Origin: Nymphaea colorata
Lineage: Eukaryota; Streptophyta; Magnoliopsida; Nymphaeales; Nymphaeaceae
Length of the DNA stretch: 64,000 nucleotides
Reading direction: 5' to 3'
Assembly: GCF_008831285.2 (NCBI RefSeq)
Contig: NC_045140.1
Location: forward strand, 18,660,370-18,724,369
Part shown: positions 38,401 to 49,480 of the stretch, in pieces
Layout of the letters: the number at the start of each line of letters is the position of its first letter
How positions within the stretch are numbered: position 1 is the first letter of the stretch
Notes under the pieces: generated by a model
Seen by the model: the letters and a program-made list of their open reading frames with translations, nothing else
Database searches by the model: none
Told to the model about the DNA's origin: nothing
Made by a program: the position numbers and the translations under genes

Positions 38401-40722
38401 AGTGTGGGACTCAGTTTTTCATCTGTGTATTATTACAGCAACATGTTAGATGTATTTTATCTGCTTCAAGGAAACCAAGTAATTACCTTATATTAAGGTT
38501 CACCTTTTAGACACTTCCTCAACATGCACATTATTAAAGTAATATAAAAGGGTATATTTTCTATTTCTGCAACTATATGAAATTCTGCTATACACTGCGG
38601 GAGTACCTAGAGGAGACACTTTGAAGTTTGAACTTCTTTTATTCTAAAATAAATAGTCTTATTTTGGTTATAAGCAATAATAGGTGCACACAAAAATGAA
38701 TGTCGAGATTGCTGTTTAATTTTTTCTTACGGTGCTTTGTATTTCCTTATATATTCTTGTTCATATAGTGTTCTAATTTATCTCAATTATGTCAGTTCCT
38801 TTTAGGCATGGGGAGCGGATTGGCTTTAGTTACCTTGTTTCTCAAAAATATACTGGAGAAAGTGCGATCGTAAAAGTTCTTCGTGAATCCCAGATCCTTG
38901 AATTCAATGTAGAGGTTGCAACACATAAACGCCTTGTTCCTGCCCATATCAAGGGGAAGCCTCCATCGTATTACATAATTGCTGGATTTGTGTTTTCAGC
39001 AATTTCTGTTCCTTACCTCCGTTCTGAGGTGCACAATCCTACATTTACTACTATAGTATACACTTTTGTGGTCAAATAATAAAGTGACTGCCTCTCTGTC
39101 TCTTTTCCTTCACAATTTATGGTTGATATCCAAGTTTATTGGAAATTGGAGTAGAAAAATATGTACAGTTTGGTGTTTTTACTTGCATTTTTGTTGTGTG
39201 AAACTGTTAGGTTCAAGTGGGTTGGGCCATCCTGTTCAGAAATTGGAACCTAGCCAATTCGAGCAGACTTCACAGACCTGATTCTAAAAGAACCACAGGT
39301 TAGCATAGTGTCCGAAAGGTTTAAGAAGATGGTTGGTTCTTTGGCATGAAAATTTAACATTTTATCCATTTATACCAAACAGCTTCTGTGGCTGATCCTA
39401 TCAATTACTTATGATATGCAGATGAATTAATTCATCTCTGAAAAGACTTCGCACATGAATCTGATGTTATTCAGAAAGTTCAAGTTCAAACAGATAAAAT
39501 ATCCAAATTACTTGTCGGTTTAAGCTGCATAGTACATTTATTATCTGATTAATCCATGCAATGAGGAGCATGTCATTTGTTTTCTCATTAGTGCTGAAGT
39601 AATGCTACTCTAGTCTAGTTCAGCCCCCTTAACTTGGTAGGGCCTCAAATATATAAGGTAAGTTTAACCTGAAATATATGTAGATTTAATAGTTGGAATA
39701 ATCTCTAACCATTACATATATGAACTGATTTACATCCAAATGTAAACCTGAGCCAACCGATCCTCAAAGGATTGAGATCATATCTCTCCAACTGTGATCC
39801 ATATTCAAGCTTTATGACCTTTTAGACTGAAAATTAAGTTTTGTGTCAGTTCTGCTTTGAGCTTATGTTTGATAGAGCTGAACACAAACCCAACTGCAAA
39901 TGACCTTGTTGCACTGTAGAAACTAGTAGTTTTTGTTGTCATATAAAGCACTAATTTTAGACTTTCATTCACTTTTCTGAAAAACCAGAAAGGTACTTCA
40001 CATTAAGCCTCTTTTTGGGCTTCATAAAAGAAAGTTCAAGAACTATGTATTTAGAAATAGTTTTTCGTTTAACTGCAAAGCATATCAATGCTATGGAAGT
40101 TCATCTCTGCGTGTTGGCATGGTTTTGCTACCGCCCACCCAGTTTACTTGTTTTATCATGAACCATAATCCATGCTTTGTCTTGCATAAAACAGTTGAAA
40201 GGAATATGTATAACTTTTTGGTTTTCATCTGTTGTTGCAGTATGGGAAGGATTATGACTATGATTCCCCAGTCAAACTGCTTCATAAATTGCTTCATTCT
40301 ATGGCACAGACAGAAGATGAGCAACTAGTTGTTGTCTCCCAGGTTGGGGTCATATTTTTTAATGTCAATAGGAGTAGAATCATGACTTTGTCTTCCACTG
40401 CTTGCTTTTAGCTTCATTCGTCCTATGACATCAAAGTGTTGTCTTGTTTGATCCTGCAAAATTTTAGGTGCTCGTGTCAGATATCAACATTGGATACGAA
40501 GACATAGTTAATACTCAGGTAGGACTAGATCCTTGGTGTAGCTCCTGGTTGGTCACATGTGGGAGCTTCATTATGAATTTCTCTGAACCTTTTCTGAAAT
40601 TGGAATGAACTACTGTAGGTTCTTGCATTCAATAATGAACCAATAAAAAATTTAAAGCAGCTGGCCGCAATGGTTGAAAACTATGATGGTGAATTTTTGC
40701 AGTTTAATCTAGAATACCAGCA

Positions 40723-40758
<36 letters not shown>

Positions 40759-40903
40759 CTCTCTCACTCTCTTTCTCACATATGTATTCTGGGGTCTCTC
40801 GCAGATGGTTGTTTTAGAGACTAAGAAGGCAAAGGCAGCAACTCTTGATATTCTCACAACACATTGTATTCCATCTGCAATGTCGGAAGATCTTAGGACA
40901 TGA
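35436..40903 (+). CDS. DEG9: DEG9/DegP9-like serine protease, complete, 590 aa
   Basis: ATP-independent trypsin-fold protease of the Deg/HtrA family; the Arabidopsis member is nuclear/nucleolar and linked to cytokinin and light signalling. Nine exons: 35436-36045, 36232-36431, 36719-36899, 37111-37302, 38796-39028, 40241-40342, 40468-40518, 40619-40723 and 40805-40903, total 1773 nt, all in frame. Catalytic triad: His171 ([10 protein letters not shown]), Asp202 (TECDI) and Ser280 ([10 protein letters not shown]). A PDZ region follows (about 330-400: [23 protein letters not shown] can be seen at 37198-37266), then the DEG9-type C-terminal domain with [10 protein letters not shown] and [13 protein letters not shown] near the end. 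The basic N-terminus [10 protein letters not shown] plus GRKRGRARK (41-50) fits nuclear import. Length agrees with the Arabidopsis protein (about 592). No lost residue. Confidence 0.96.
37545..37870. repeat. GC-rich GTGCGGGTGCGG-type insertion in DEG9 intron 4
   Basis: Within the 1.5 kb intron 4, a block with GGGGTGCGGGTGCGGATGCA at its left and GGGTGCGGTTGGGGTGCAAG plus CCACACCTGCGTC towards its right stands out against AT-rich DNA, with a TA-rich middle. It looks like a small inserted element with partly inverted ends, but no clean terminal repeat or target duplication was found. Confidence 0.3.
40724..40804 (+). repeat. Very short DEG9 intron 8, mostly a CT microsatellite
   Basis: The 81-bp intron 8 consists largely of a (TC)n run (about 40727-40755). 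It starts GTTTCT and ends CGCAG. The tract could serve as the polypyrimidine signal, but it leaves little room for a branch point. Confidence 0.7.
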
Positions 40904-41448
40904 AAGCTGGCAAATATTCATTTCGAGGATTTCTGGCACTGAATGTGCATTGGTCTCTGATGGATCACCTTTGATCCTTGCTGCAGCTTGAATTTATCAA
41001 TTCAGATTCTTCTACCGCTTAATATGTCCCTGCTTGATGCATGAATATTGGAGAGAATAAGTGGCCCAATAATTTTTTTTCAGGTTTTTATGGCATGCGA
41101 ATTATTGGATTTAATCATTTATCTTGCTGCAATCTTCATCTGCTCAGATTCGCTTCTTGCGTCCAAGGACCTCATAGAGAATTTTCGTATGTGCTGGGAA
41201 AACTTTGTTATAGTAAATGGATATATGAAAATTGAGTAAAGCCATCTTTCGTTGGCGCTTTAAGGCTGGTTTTCTTTTTGTAGAGTAGCTAGGAATCCGT
41301 TTGGCTAGATGTGGAATTTTACGGTCTCTTTGATACGATACCCATCTCATGAGCAAATTATGCACCAGAATCTTGCTGTGCAAGTCTGTGGGCCAAAACT
41401 TGTCAATCCTGCAGCCAATTATGGAAAAGTGTTGCAATTGTAAATCCT

Positions 41449-41623
41449 GCAACCGATTTTCTGACAGAAAAACTGCTGAGAATATATCTTGGTGGGATTG
41501 CAACCGATTTTCTGACAGAAAAACTGCTGAGAATATATCTTGGTGGGATAATGGGGTTGCAATTGTAAATCCTGCAACCGATTTTCTGACAGAAAAACTG
41601 CTGAGAATATATCTTGGTGGGAT
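41449..41623. repeat. Three copies of a 50-bp repeat
   Basis: A 50-bp unit beginning GCAACCGATTTTCTGACAG and ending TATATCTTGGTGGGAT occurs at 41449-41498, 41500-41549 and 41574-41623, apparently identical. The first and third copies are both preceded by TTGCAATTGTAAATCCT, and the second and third are both followed by AATGGGGT, so the unit probably grew by two unequal duplications. The long minus-strand open frame here (41144-41647) is a by-product of the repeat. It lies about 550 bp downstream of the DEG9 stop. Confidence 0.93.
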
Positions 41624-42891
41624 AATGGGGTTTGCGTGCGATGACATAAGTCTTAGCTGTTGATGAAAATATCATGTACTTGGGAGAGTTTCAAAGATTG
41701 ATATGACCCCGATACATTTGAAGCGATTTTTAAATAACATCTATTTCTTGAGGAGTGTTCCACGATTTTTATTGACTTGTTTCGATTTAGAAGATTATTA
41801 ACCTGTGTATGGCTTTAACTTGTCTTAAACGTCACCATATGATATATTTTTCTGTCTTTTGTTTATTTTCCAAGTTTAAATCTGCAAATATATTCCCCAG
41901 GAATTTCATTCACAGCTACTGCTGTTTAAGGATGTAGTAGCTTTTGTGTTCCTTGGAAGAGAATAATCAAATAAGGATTATTATTGGTCTCAGATTGACA
42001 TTCCTTTTCATAAAAAGTGATGTTCATCTTCATGTCGCAACCTCTATCCTGGCCTTGCCCCAAGAACAATTATACATAAAACTGAGAGCAGTATACTTTA
42101 TCTATGCTAAACAGGGCGTTAGGTAGCATTAGTAGCTGATGAAAACTTGATGGATTATCTTGTTGAAAATTTATGATAAATTCTTCCACTTCACGTATCC
42201 TGTAGCTTTTCATAGTTGATGCACTCGTGGATCTGGCAAGCGCTTTCTGTTTACATAGACATCTATCTCGTACTCCAATAGTAGTTCCATCTTTGAGCAG
42301 TGGTGTGGTGTGCTATCGTCCTGATGGACGTCCTTTCTCCTTGACCTCTCCCTCTCCCCAAAGAAAGGAGTAAAATTCAGTAGCAAATGATGACCGCCCC
42401 AACCAAACTACCGAAAAGTGAAAATTATTGGAAAACATCATCAAAGGAATAGATCAAATGCCCTATTACGTTTTAGGAAGGTGTGAGAAGCTTTCAAAGT
42501 AATTCTTGTTTGAAAAGCACAATAGGTCTTCCTATGAGGCTGCCAAAGTTCCCCACTTCAACTCAATGCACTGGGTAACTCAAAGGAAAAATATGCTTTC
42601 AAATTAAGAAAAAAAATGAGAGAGAAAACGTTGCCAACTATGGCCTGCATTTCAGAGACTCCAAATTTTTTGCTATGTTTTAATTTTTTTTGTTTCAAAA
42701 GAATTTGGCACATGCACCATCTGCAAAATTTATAAGGCACGAAAGCAACTACAAATAATTTTATAAAATCCAAAACCAATAAGGCATTTCATTAATTGCC
42801 ATCATCATAGAAATGTGATGTAAAAATAACTTTTCTGCAAGCATTACGTTTTTCTGAGCATCATTTAGGATGTAGAAGATTTTGCCAGCAT

Positions 42892-43053
42892 TTGAGAATT
42901 CGCCGGCTGCTTGAGCCTGTTGGTTTTGAAGAGGTGGCAAAGGTTGTTTCTAAAGCAGACAAACTTAGCACACAGAGGCCTGATGGGTTTCTGGCTGGCT
43001 TTTTCCAGGATCACTGGAAAGTTGTAGGCCCTGACCTATATTTAGGAGTTTTT
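42892..43053 (+). pseudogene. LINE-type reverse transcriptase fragment
   Basis: Translation reads EPVGFEEVAKVVSKADKL then RPDGFLAGFFQDHWKVVGPD, matching the conserved plant non-LTR (LINE) reverse-transcriptase segment in which PDGFxAxFFQxxW precedes the catalytic motifs. Only this piece survives; no downstream YADD box is visible, and the expected A-P-G before PDG is altered. It is a short dead remnant. Confidence 0.7.
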
Positions 43054-43119
43054 ATACTCTTGACTTCGTTCTGTTGCCTGAACTGAATATATTTCTTTAA
43101 GACTATTGGTATAGAGGCC

Positions 43120-43413
43120 TTGTTTGATAATAAGCCTGTTAAGAGTTTACAGTTGAAAGATTCTTGGGACAAAATAAGAAGAGCAGTTCAGTTAGAAAAA
43201 TGGCGCGCATGGATTTGGTTAAAGAGCAGAGGGAAAGGAGAACCAGATCATTTTTACCTATCGAGTTGCAAAAAATATATGGAAAAATGTGAGATCAAAG
43301 TTTTGGGAAAGGAAATATGGTGGACATTGTATTTGAGTTACAGAGACGGTTCCATTGCACATTTAATTGTAGAAAAATCACTATTTTTCAGAAACATGTT
43401 TTCTGTTAAATAA
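43120..43413 (+). other. 97-codon open frame of unknown origin beside the LINE scrap
   Basis: An uninterrupted frame includes SWDKIRRAVQLEKWRAWIWL and a lysine-rich middle with two Cys. I do not recognise it. Being just downstream of a LINE fragment, it may be part of the same decayed retroelement or of another. There is no splice or promoter context supporting a host gene. Confidence 0.25.
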
Positions 43414-43559
43414 ATGTTCATAATCTTGTTCATCTATTGTTTTAAATTATTTGTTAAACAAAAAGTTAATTAGTTTCGATTTTATCCTTGGCTTAAGTAG
43501 TAAAATATACCCCTTCCACTTTCTCACAGAAAAGAAAGATGCCGAATATTATGTGTCCC

Positions 43560-43663
<104 letters not shown>

Positions 43664-43971
43664 ATTCGATATACATCAGTTTTTCACTCTAATTTTTTAA
43701 AACTTGTAAGTAGGATCCGACATCAGTTTTCTAAATCAAATATCAAGGATCGTTAAGCTTCAAGGGGCTTAGCATATTTGGTTGGGCTGTTCAGTAGGTG
43801 AGACGTCAGATGGGTGTTAAGTTCTTGTACTATAACAAGTTGGCATCAATGTATTAATTGGGATGAAGCATAAGCACATCTCTAGGTATCCAAGCAAGCG
43901 ATTTCGAGGCAGTGAAATCCTTCTCTTGTTCATCTGATTTAAGGATTGCTAAATTACCTTGAAAATTATAA

Positions 43972-44260
43972 GGGGGTGTTTGGATGATACCATAAAATCA
44001 AATCATGTTTCTGGAAGCAAAACCTTTAAAAGCTATATTTTTTAAGTGTTTGGGTACCATCAAAAGAGAGCCCAAGGAAAACCAAATTTGACAAAACCTG
44101 ATTTTGTAAAAGGAAATGAAAACCTTACTTACCTCTAGCTATTCATAAAAATCCAAATTTTTGAGTTATCACCTAAACAACTAAACCAACAAATAAACCA
44201 AATTTTTAAAACACAATAAAAAATATAATTTTCATAAAACCAAGTTTTCGTGCTGCTGGA
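43972..44260. mobile_element. MITE copy related to the one in alpha-dioxygenase intron 1
   Basis: It begins GGGGGTGTTTGGATGATACC, almost the same terminus as at 20127. It shares an internal block (AGTGTTTGGGTACCATCAAAA near 44046; the counterpart near 20219 reads AGTGTTCGGATGCCATCAAAA). The right terminus is diverged or lost, so the end is approximate. Confidence 0.6.
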
Positions 44261-44340
44261 TTAGAAGGAATGTCAACGAAGTTTTTCTTTTATGTTTACT
44301 AGAAGCTCGATATATCATATTAGCGAAAGCGATTCATAAA

Positions 44341-44468
44341 AAAGTCCGACTGCTTGAACCGGAGCCGGTCCCTGGCCTCTTGAGATCGTTCGAGATCGTT
44401 CCCGCGCTATCTGCATGTATCAGGGAGTCAGGAGTGCCACCTAGAGGGGGTGAAAGTCCGACTGCTTG
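44341..44468. repeat. 16-bp exact direct repeat in the HIG1 upstream region
   Basis: AAAGTCCGACTGCTTG occurs at 44341-44356 and again at 44453-44468, 112 bp apart, with the second copy about 60 bp upstream of the HIG1 start codon. Between them GATCGTTC is also repeated. It could be duplicated promoter sequence or a transposon footprint; the sequence alone does not decide. Confidence 0.8.
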
Positions 44469-44529
44469 GTTCCGCGATTTTGAGTACTGAGAGAGGAGCA
44501 CAAAACGAAGGGCGATAACACGAGGTAAG

Positions 44530-47239
44530 ATGGGGTCGACTGAATCTGGGGCACCCCAGTTGGAGGATCTACTTGATCGCAAGAAGCCCGTCAAAAACCC
44601 ATTGGTCCCAATTGGTAGTGTCCCTTTTCTCCATTTCACCTTTGTTTTCTCTTTCTCGTCTCCGGAGATTCTTGTTGCATTGACTCTGCAATGTCTGTTC
44701 GGTTTCTTTTGTGGTTCTCCACGGAACTACATGTTTTAGTTTTGTTGGGTTTGGTTCCTTAGTTCACTCTATTTTCTTGTTTTTGTGAGGATTATTGAAA
44801 GCTTCATTGTAGATTAAGTTCAGCGTTTGTGGTTTTCTTTTGAGGGGTTTTCCCCCCCTTTTTTCTTTTTTTGAGGGGGGTTGTGAAGACGGTGTTCCAT
44901 GGTTCGTGTTTCCAAAGGGCAACTTTGGCGATTCATGGTAGCGAATCGACTTGATTGGATTGGTTGCCTGGTTGTTTGGTTGATTGTGCTGGATTGAGCT
45001 CATTTTCTTCTCTTACTTTGTTTTTTTTTTTTTTTTTTTCTTTTCCCAAGTTCCGGTAGAAGGAGAAGAAAATTTGGTTTGTTAGCTTAGCATGTGGACA
45101 TTAAGCTGGCATATAGGCAGGTTCCATTCAAAAAGGAGAAGAAGAAAGTTCGCAGTTTCATCCAAGATTGTTTTGTATTTAAAGTGCAGATGAGGCGCAT
45201 ATTTAAAAACCATAATCAAGGGAATATCAAATATTTTGTTAAACGAAAACTCGTTTAGAAGTTGATGAAGCGCACCCTTCACTTCAGTGCCTTGAAGTAG
45301 AGAAGGTGCACTTCGCCCTGATGCGTGCGCTTTGAAGAAGTGTACACTTCTTACAACACCATTTCAAGGAGAAAGCCATACATATAAAAAATTTATTTGT
45401 TTTGACGTCATTTTACTGAGAATAATTTATATGGCCACTTTTTATTATCTCTAATGAAAGTTTGCATGTTCCCATGTTGTAGTTAGCATTTACTTGTCAA
45501 CTCATGCTTCTTCATAAAAAATGATTTTTTCTCCTATTATTTTCCTATTTTCTTCTTATTATTTTGTATAAATTTTTTGTGATATTTTAATATTGAAAAT
45601 GAAAATTTTGATGTTACATTATCAAACTCTGGATCTGAATCATCTCAGCATGGGTTAGTTTATGCATTTTACAACGTTGAGACATGGAGAATTGTAGATA
45701 GAAGAGCTTCTGAGATTACAGGAACCCAAATGACTTGAGTTTTCTCATTGATTTCTGAATTGGGCATGTAGATACTGGAATTAACAAATTCTACCATTAA
45801 TCCTGCTGCATATCTTCTTTTTTAATGAGCAGCATGCCTTTGCATGTTTGTACTTTGTAGATTCTTGTTCTCTTCAATGCATTTCCACATACATGGAGGA
45901 ACCCCTACCAGACATGAAGTTTCTTAGAACGATGATAGGAAAGGAGGAATGAGCCTTGCAAGTTAAACAAATACTTTGAAGTAGGTTATGAGAGATAGAT
46001 CAGTGATGTTTTGTTTATAGTTTTCGAAGCTCATCTTGGTCTTCAAAATAACATATTGAGTTTCTTTCTTGTATTTTTCAATTAAGGTGGTCTCAGAGAA
46101 GGCATGTACAAATAATGTACTTTCATTATCAGCCAAAAGATGGTCCGTTCATTGTTATGATCCTGCATTTCCAACATGTCTGCTTTGATGAAATATATTC
46201 TTCTTGAAGTCCTTCAGTTTGAAAAATGATGGTTTATCTCCTTGAAGTCTTCAAAATAACATAGTGGGCTTCTTTCTTGAATTTTTCAATTAAGGTGGTC
46301 TCAGAGAAGGCATGTACAAATAATGTACTTTCATTATCAGCCTAAAGATGGTCCGTTCTTGTTATGATCCCTGCATTTCCAACATGTCTGCAGCTCTTTG
46401 ATGAAATATAATTTGAAAAATGATGGTGTATCTTCTTGAAACCTGAGGGAAAATATATCTAGATGCATGCATTTTTCTTTCTTGTATTTGTTATATATGG
46501 GCCTTCTGACGTTGCTTGAGACACAGGAACTTGTTACTGAACCATCCTTGTGATTGGAAATGTTTTCCCACACTATATGGTGAGTAGTTGCATTATCATC
46601 TGGCAGTCTCAGTGACGTCTCACTTGATTCAGCTTTCATCCACCCTAAATCATCAATAGAAGCTCCTACAAACATAACAACAATAGCATCCACTACATAA
46701 AGAGGATAAGAGGCTACAAAATTAAGAATAATGTTATGACTGCTCTTGAAACTGTCATCTGAAAGACTTATCATTAGCTGTCAGTGCGTGAACTTTCTGA
46801 TCTTATTATGGTGAGCTTCTGGCTTTAATATGTGGACTTCATGAGTTCCATGATTGATGCATTCAGTTTGCTGGCACAATCTAATACAAGCAAATGAAGG
46901 TCGAAGTTTTCTATCCATATTCAATTTCTGTTCCTTGTTCTTAGACTTGCTATTAAGCCGATTTTGTTTTGTTGGGAGCTAAAGAATGTGATTGCATTGA
47001 AGTTATTCCTCAGTAACAAATCACTAAAAGTTATAATAGAAGGAACTTTCTTTCTTATTTATATCTTTACTTTTGCAGGTGCACTTATAACTGCTGGAAT
47101 CCTAACAGCTGGATTGATTAGCTTCCGACAAGGAAATTCCCACCTTGGTCAGAAATTAATGCGAGCTCGTGTGCTTGCCCAGGGTGCTACTGTTGCACTA
47201 ATGCTTGGAACTGCTTACTATTATGGGGACAAATTCTAA
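44530..47239 (+). CDS. HIG1-domain (hypoxia-induced) mitochondrial inner-membrane protein, complete, 81 aa
   Basis: Small HIG_1_N-domain protein; relatives (Rcf1/HIGD group) sit in the mitochondrial inner membrane and support cytochrome oxidase and respiratory supercomplexes. Exon 1 is 44530-44614 and exon 2 is 47079-47239, total 246 nt, joined in phase 1. Two hydrophobic hairpin segments can be seen, about 26-43 (VPIGALITAGILTAGLISF) and 64-78. Between them lies the family signature region QKLMRARVLAQGATVAL, with basic residues followed by AQG. The N-terminus is short and acidic/basic, with KNPLVPIGA leading into the first helix, as is usual in this family. The 2464-bp intron contains a 208-bp-period tandem duplication (46041-46410). 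Arabidopsis has several such short proteins; I cannot assign the orthologue. Confidence 0.9.
46041..46410. repeat. Tandem duplication in the HIG1 intron, 208-bp period
   Basis: A block of roughly 160 bp beginning CTTCAAAATAACAT and including AAGGTGGTCTCAGAGAAGGC, ATGTACAAATAATGTACTT and TTTCCAACATGTCTGC occurs from 46041 and again from 46249. Copies differ by a few substitutions and small indels (GTCTGCTTTG versus GTCTGCAGCTCTTTG). It is non-coding. Confidence 0.92.
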
Positions 47240-48779
47240 TCTTCTTAACATTGGTTTAGCTAATTTTAAAATGTTCCTAAAACCATATGCATTCTTACAG
47301 ATACTTTAAGATATGAAAACCGATCATCAGCATTTGTAACAACGGATCTGCATGAGAACAGATGGATCTGGTCAGTGGCAACTTTCTTTTTCTTTGTTTT
47401 GTTAGTGGTCACATCAACATGTATGAGCAATAATCAAGAAAAGAAACGTTTTGTATTCTCAGTGATATGCCAAAAAGAAAAATACATGTGGTACCTATAC
47501 TGTGCTAGCCTTAGGAGTTCTGACTCTATCTCTGTTAGCTGACTGCTCTTAAAGTTAAAGGTGATGTATTTGGCATCTTCTGCAAATATGTTATACATAT
47601 TTCTAGTTTATGCCTCTGTTTGATTTTTTTCGCACACTTACAGCTGGCATTCTCTATTAACGTATGTGGACTGTGGAGATGGTATCAAATATGGCATACA
47701 CTTTGATGAACGGAGTCCATGGTTTCACATGCAAATTCCATTATAAGTGATTTGCTGTTAAATTTGACATCCATTGATGCTGTTGCCTACTGTAAAAATT
47801 CCTTTCTGTCAAGATATAAAGAGAGTTAAGAACAAGGTTCTTTAGTTAACACATCGAACGGAGTGGCTAAACCAATTGTCACCTGCTTTGCTTTAGCCAC
47901 TCTTCTATAGGCCGGTTTTGGTCTGGCCATATGTGAAAGAATGATGTGTTTTGAAGTTTGAACAGAACTTTACGTATTAAATGGGATCCTTGGCTCAATT
48001 AAACTGCTAACCTTTCGGGCTTATCTGCGCACTATAATATATGAGTTCCAAGTTCAATGACGATGTATTTTGCGTTTTTGCTGTATATACATATTTTCCA
48101 TCTAGTTGAGCACCTTCCGTCAAAGCATATTTTATGGGTTCAATAATTCCCTGTTCAAGTTTCATCAAATAAGGTTGTATGATTGATCCAGATGGATGTT
48201 ACATCCAGTGTAAAGGCAAGCTTTATTTAGTGGCATCAACATCCATAACACTTTATACTCGTTTTCTTATGCTTGTTTCTTCTTTAATTTTGTGTGCTAT
48301 GAACTATTCAACCTGATGCATTTGGTGGTCGTGATTGGTCCAAACCTCTTGTGCAGGAGTTCAAATATTTTGTTGAGTTGATTTACTGTTTCCACCCAGA
48401 CAAACGACTCCAGTCCTTGCTAGAAAATCGTTTTCTCTAGTTATTACTCAAAGGTGGAGAAGCTGCATTTCTTTCACGTGTAGCTTATTCTAACATAATT
48501 TTAAATTAATTTTGTTTCAGCTGCATTAGTCAACGAATTTTATCCTCTTCCATGACAAATTTACTTATCGAACTACAGTTTAGTTTTTTTTCTTCAAACG
48601 TCCTGCATGTCAAGTATCGTCGTCGGCATCAATGTCAAGACTTATATTTTCTACTTGGGCTTGGTTCTGTTTCTCCCTGGCTCCCTTTATTTTGTATGCA
48701 TGAATTGCGGCTTTGCATTTATTTGCTATGTCAAGGCGAAGCTTTCGTTTATTAGCTGTACATGCAAGAGCTTTCAGTG

Positions 48780-49480
48780 TGGGAGGACTGCACCATGGCA
48801 TTGGAGTCCCCCAAACATCATGCAAGGTCTCATTAGGTGTCTCATTAGGTGGCATAAGCAAGGCTTCAAAGATAAAACACTTGACAAACCATATGGCGAT
48901 TTGGTTCATTTGGAGCACCCGTAACCATTTTAAGCATAAAGGGAACATTCCTATAGGCAACTTGGCCAATCAATTTTTATTCTGGTCGCTCTGCAGGTTG
49001 ACATTCCTATAGACAACTTGGCCAATCAATTCTGGTCGCTTTGCAACGAGCATTGGTGGACCAGTGGACTGATTCTTAATGAGTTAAAACACACAACTGG
49101 TTACGCACTGGGATCTTATGGAGCAATGGGATTAACCAATAAGATATATGGGTGGAAATCAGCATCACCTCCTTGTTTAAGGCTGGCAGGAAAGGGGTAG
49201 CAGGCCTAGTTAGAGATGCCGCATGATGGTTTCGACATGATCTGGCTTGTTGGTTTCATAACAATTCTGCTTGGTGGGAGACCGAGGTTCTTATGGAACA
49301 TTAAGTACTTGGCTAACTTGTAAGACAATCGAAGGCGTATCTACATCCTGGCAAATGATGGCGATTGGAAACAGCACTTTGGCAGTCTCATAGGATGCTG
49401 GTCCAACACTGCGACCAATTCTTTGCTCAGCCACAGTCTCTTAAGCAGGTTTGCCATTTGCAAGAGATGGTCTCTTGCTG
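48780..49480 (+). pseudogene. Degenerate LINE 3' region (RNase H-like), frameshifted
   Basis: Translations in alternating plus-strand frames give AIWFIWSTRNHFKHKG, then GNLANQFWSLC, then GWKSASPPCLRLAGKG and VAGLVRDA-W. This series is typical of the region joining the reverse-transcriptase tail to the RNase H domain of plant LINEs (WxIWxxRN, then a Trp followed by PP and a Gly-rich strand, then GG-x-x-RD). Stops and frameshifts break it repeatedly. A 45-51-bp internal duplication (48945-49045) is one cause of the disruption. Confidence 0.6.
48945..49045. repeat. Tandem duplication inside the LINE relic, 56-bp offset
   Basis: ACATTCCTATAGGCAACTTG followed by GCCAATCAATT and CTGGTCGCT occurs at 48945-48995 and again at 49001-49045. 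The first copy has a 6-bp insertion (TTTATT). The duplication shifts the reading frame of the relic. Confidence 0.85.

Noticed and set aside
41144-41647. 167-codon minus-strand open frame
   Set aside because: Much of it is the translated 50-bp triplication, giving a repetitive peptide; no known domain.
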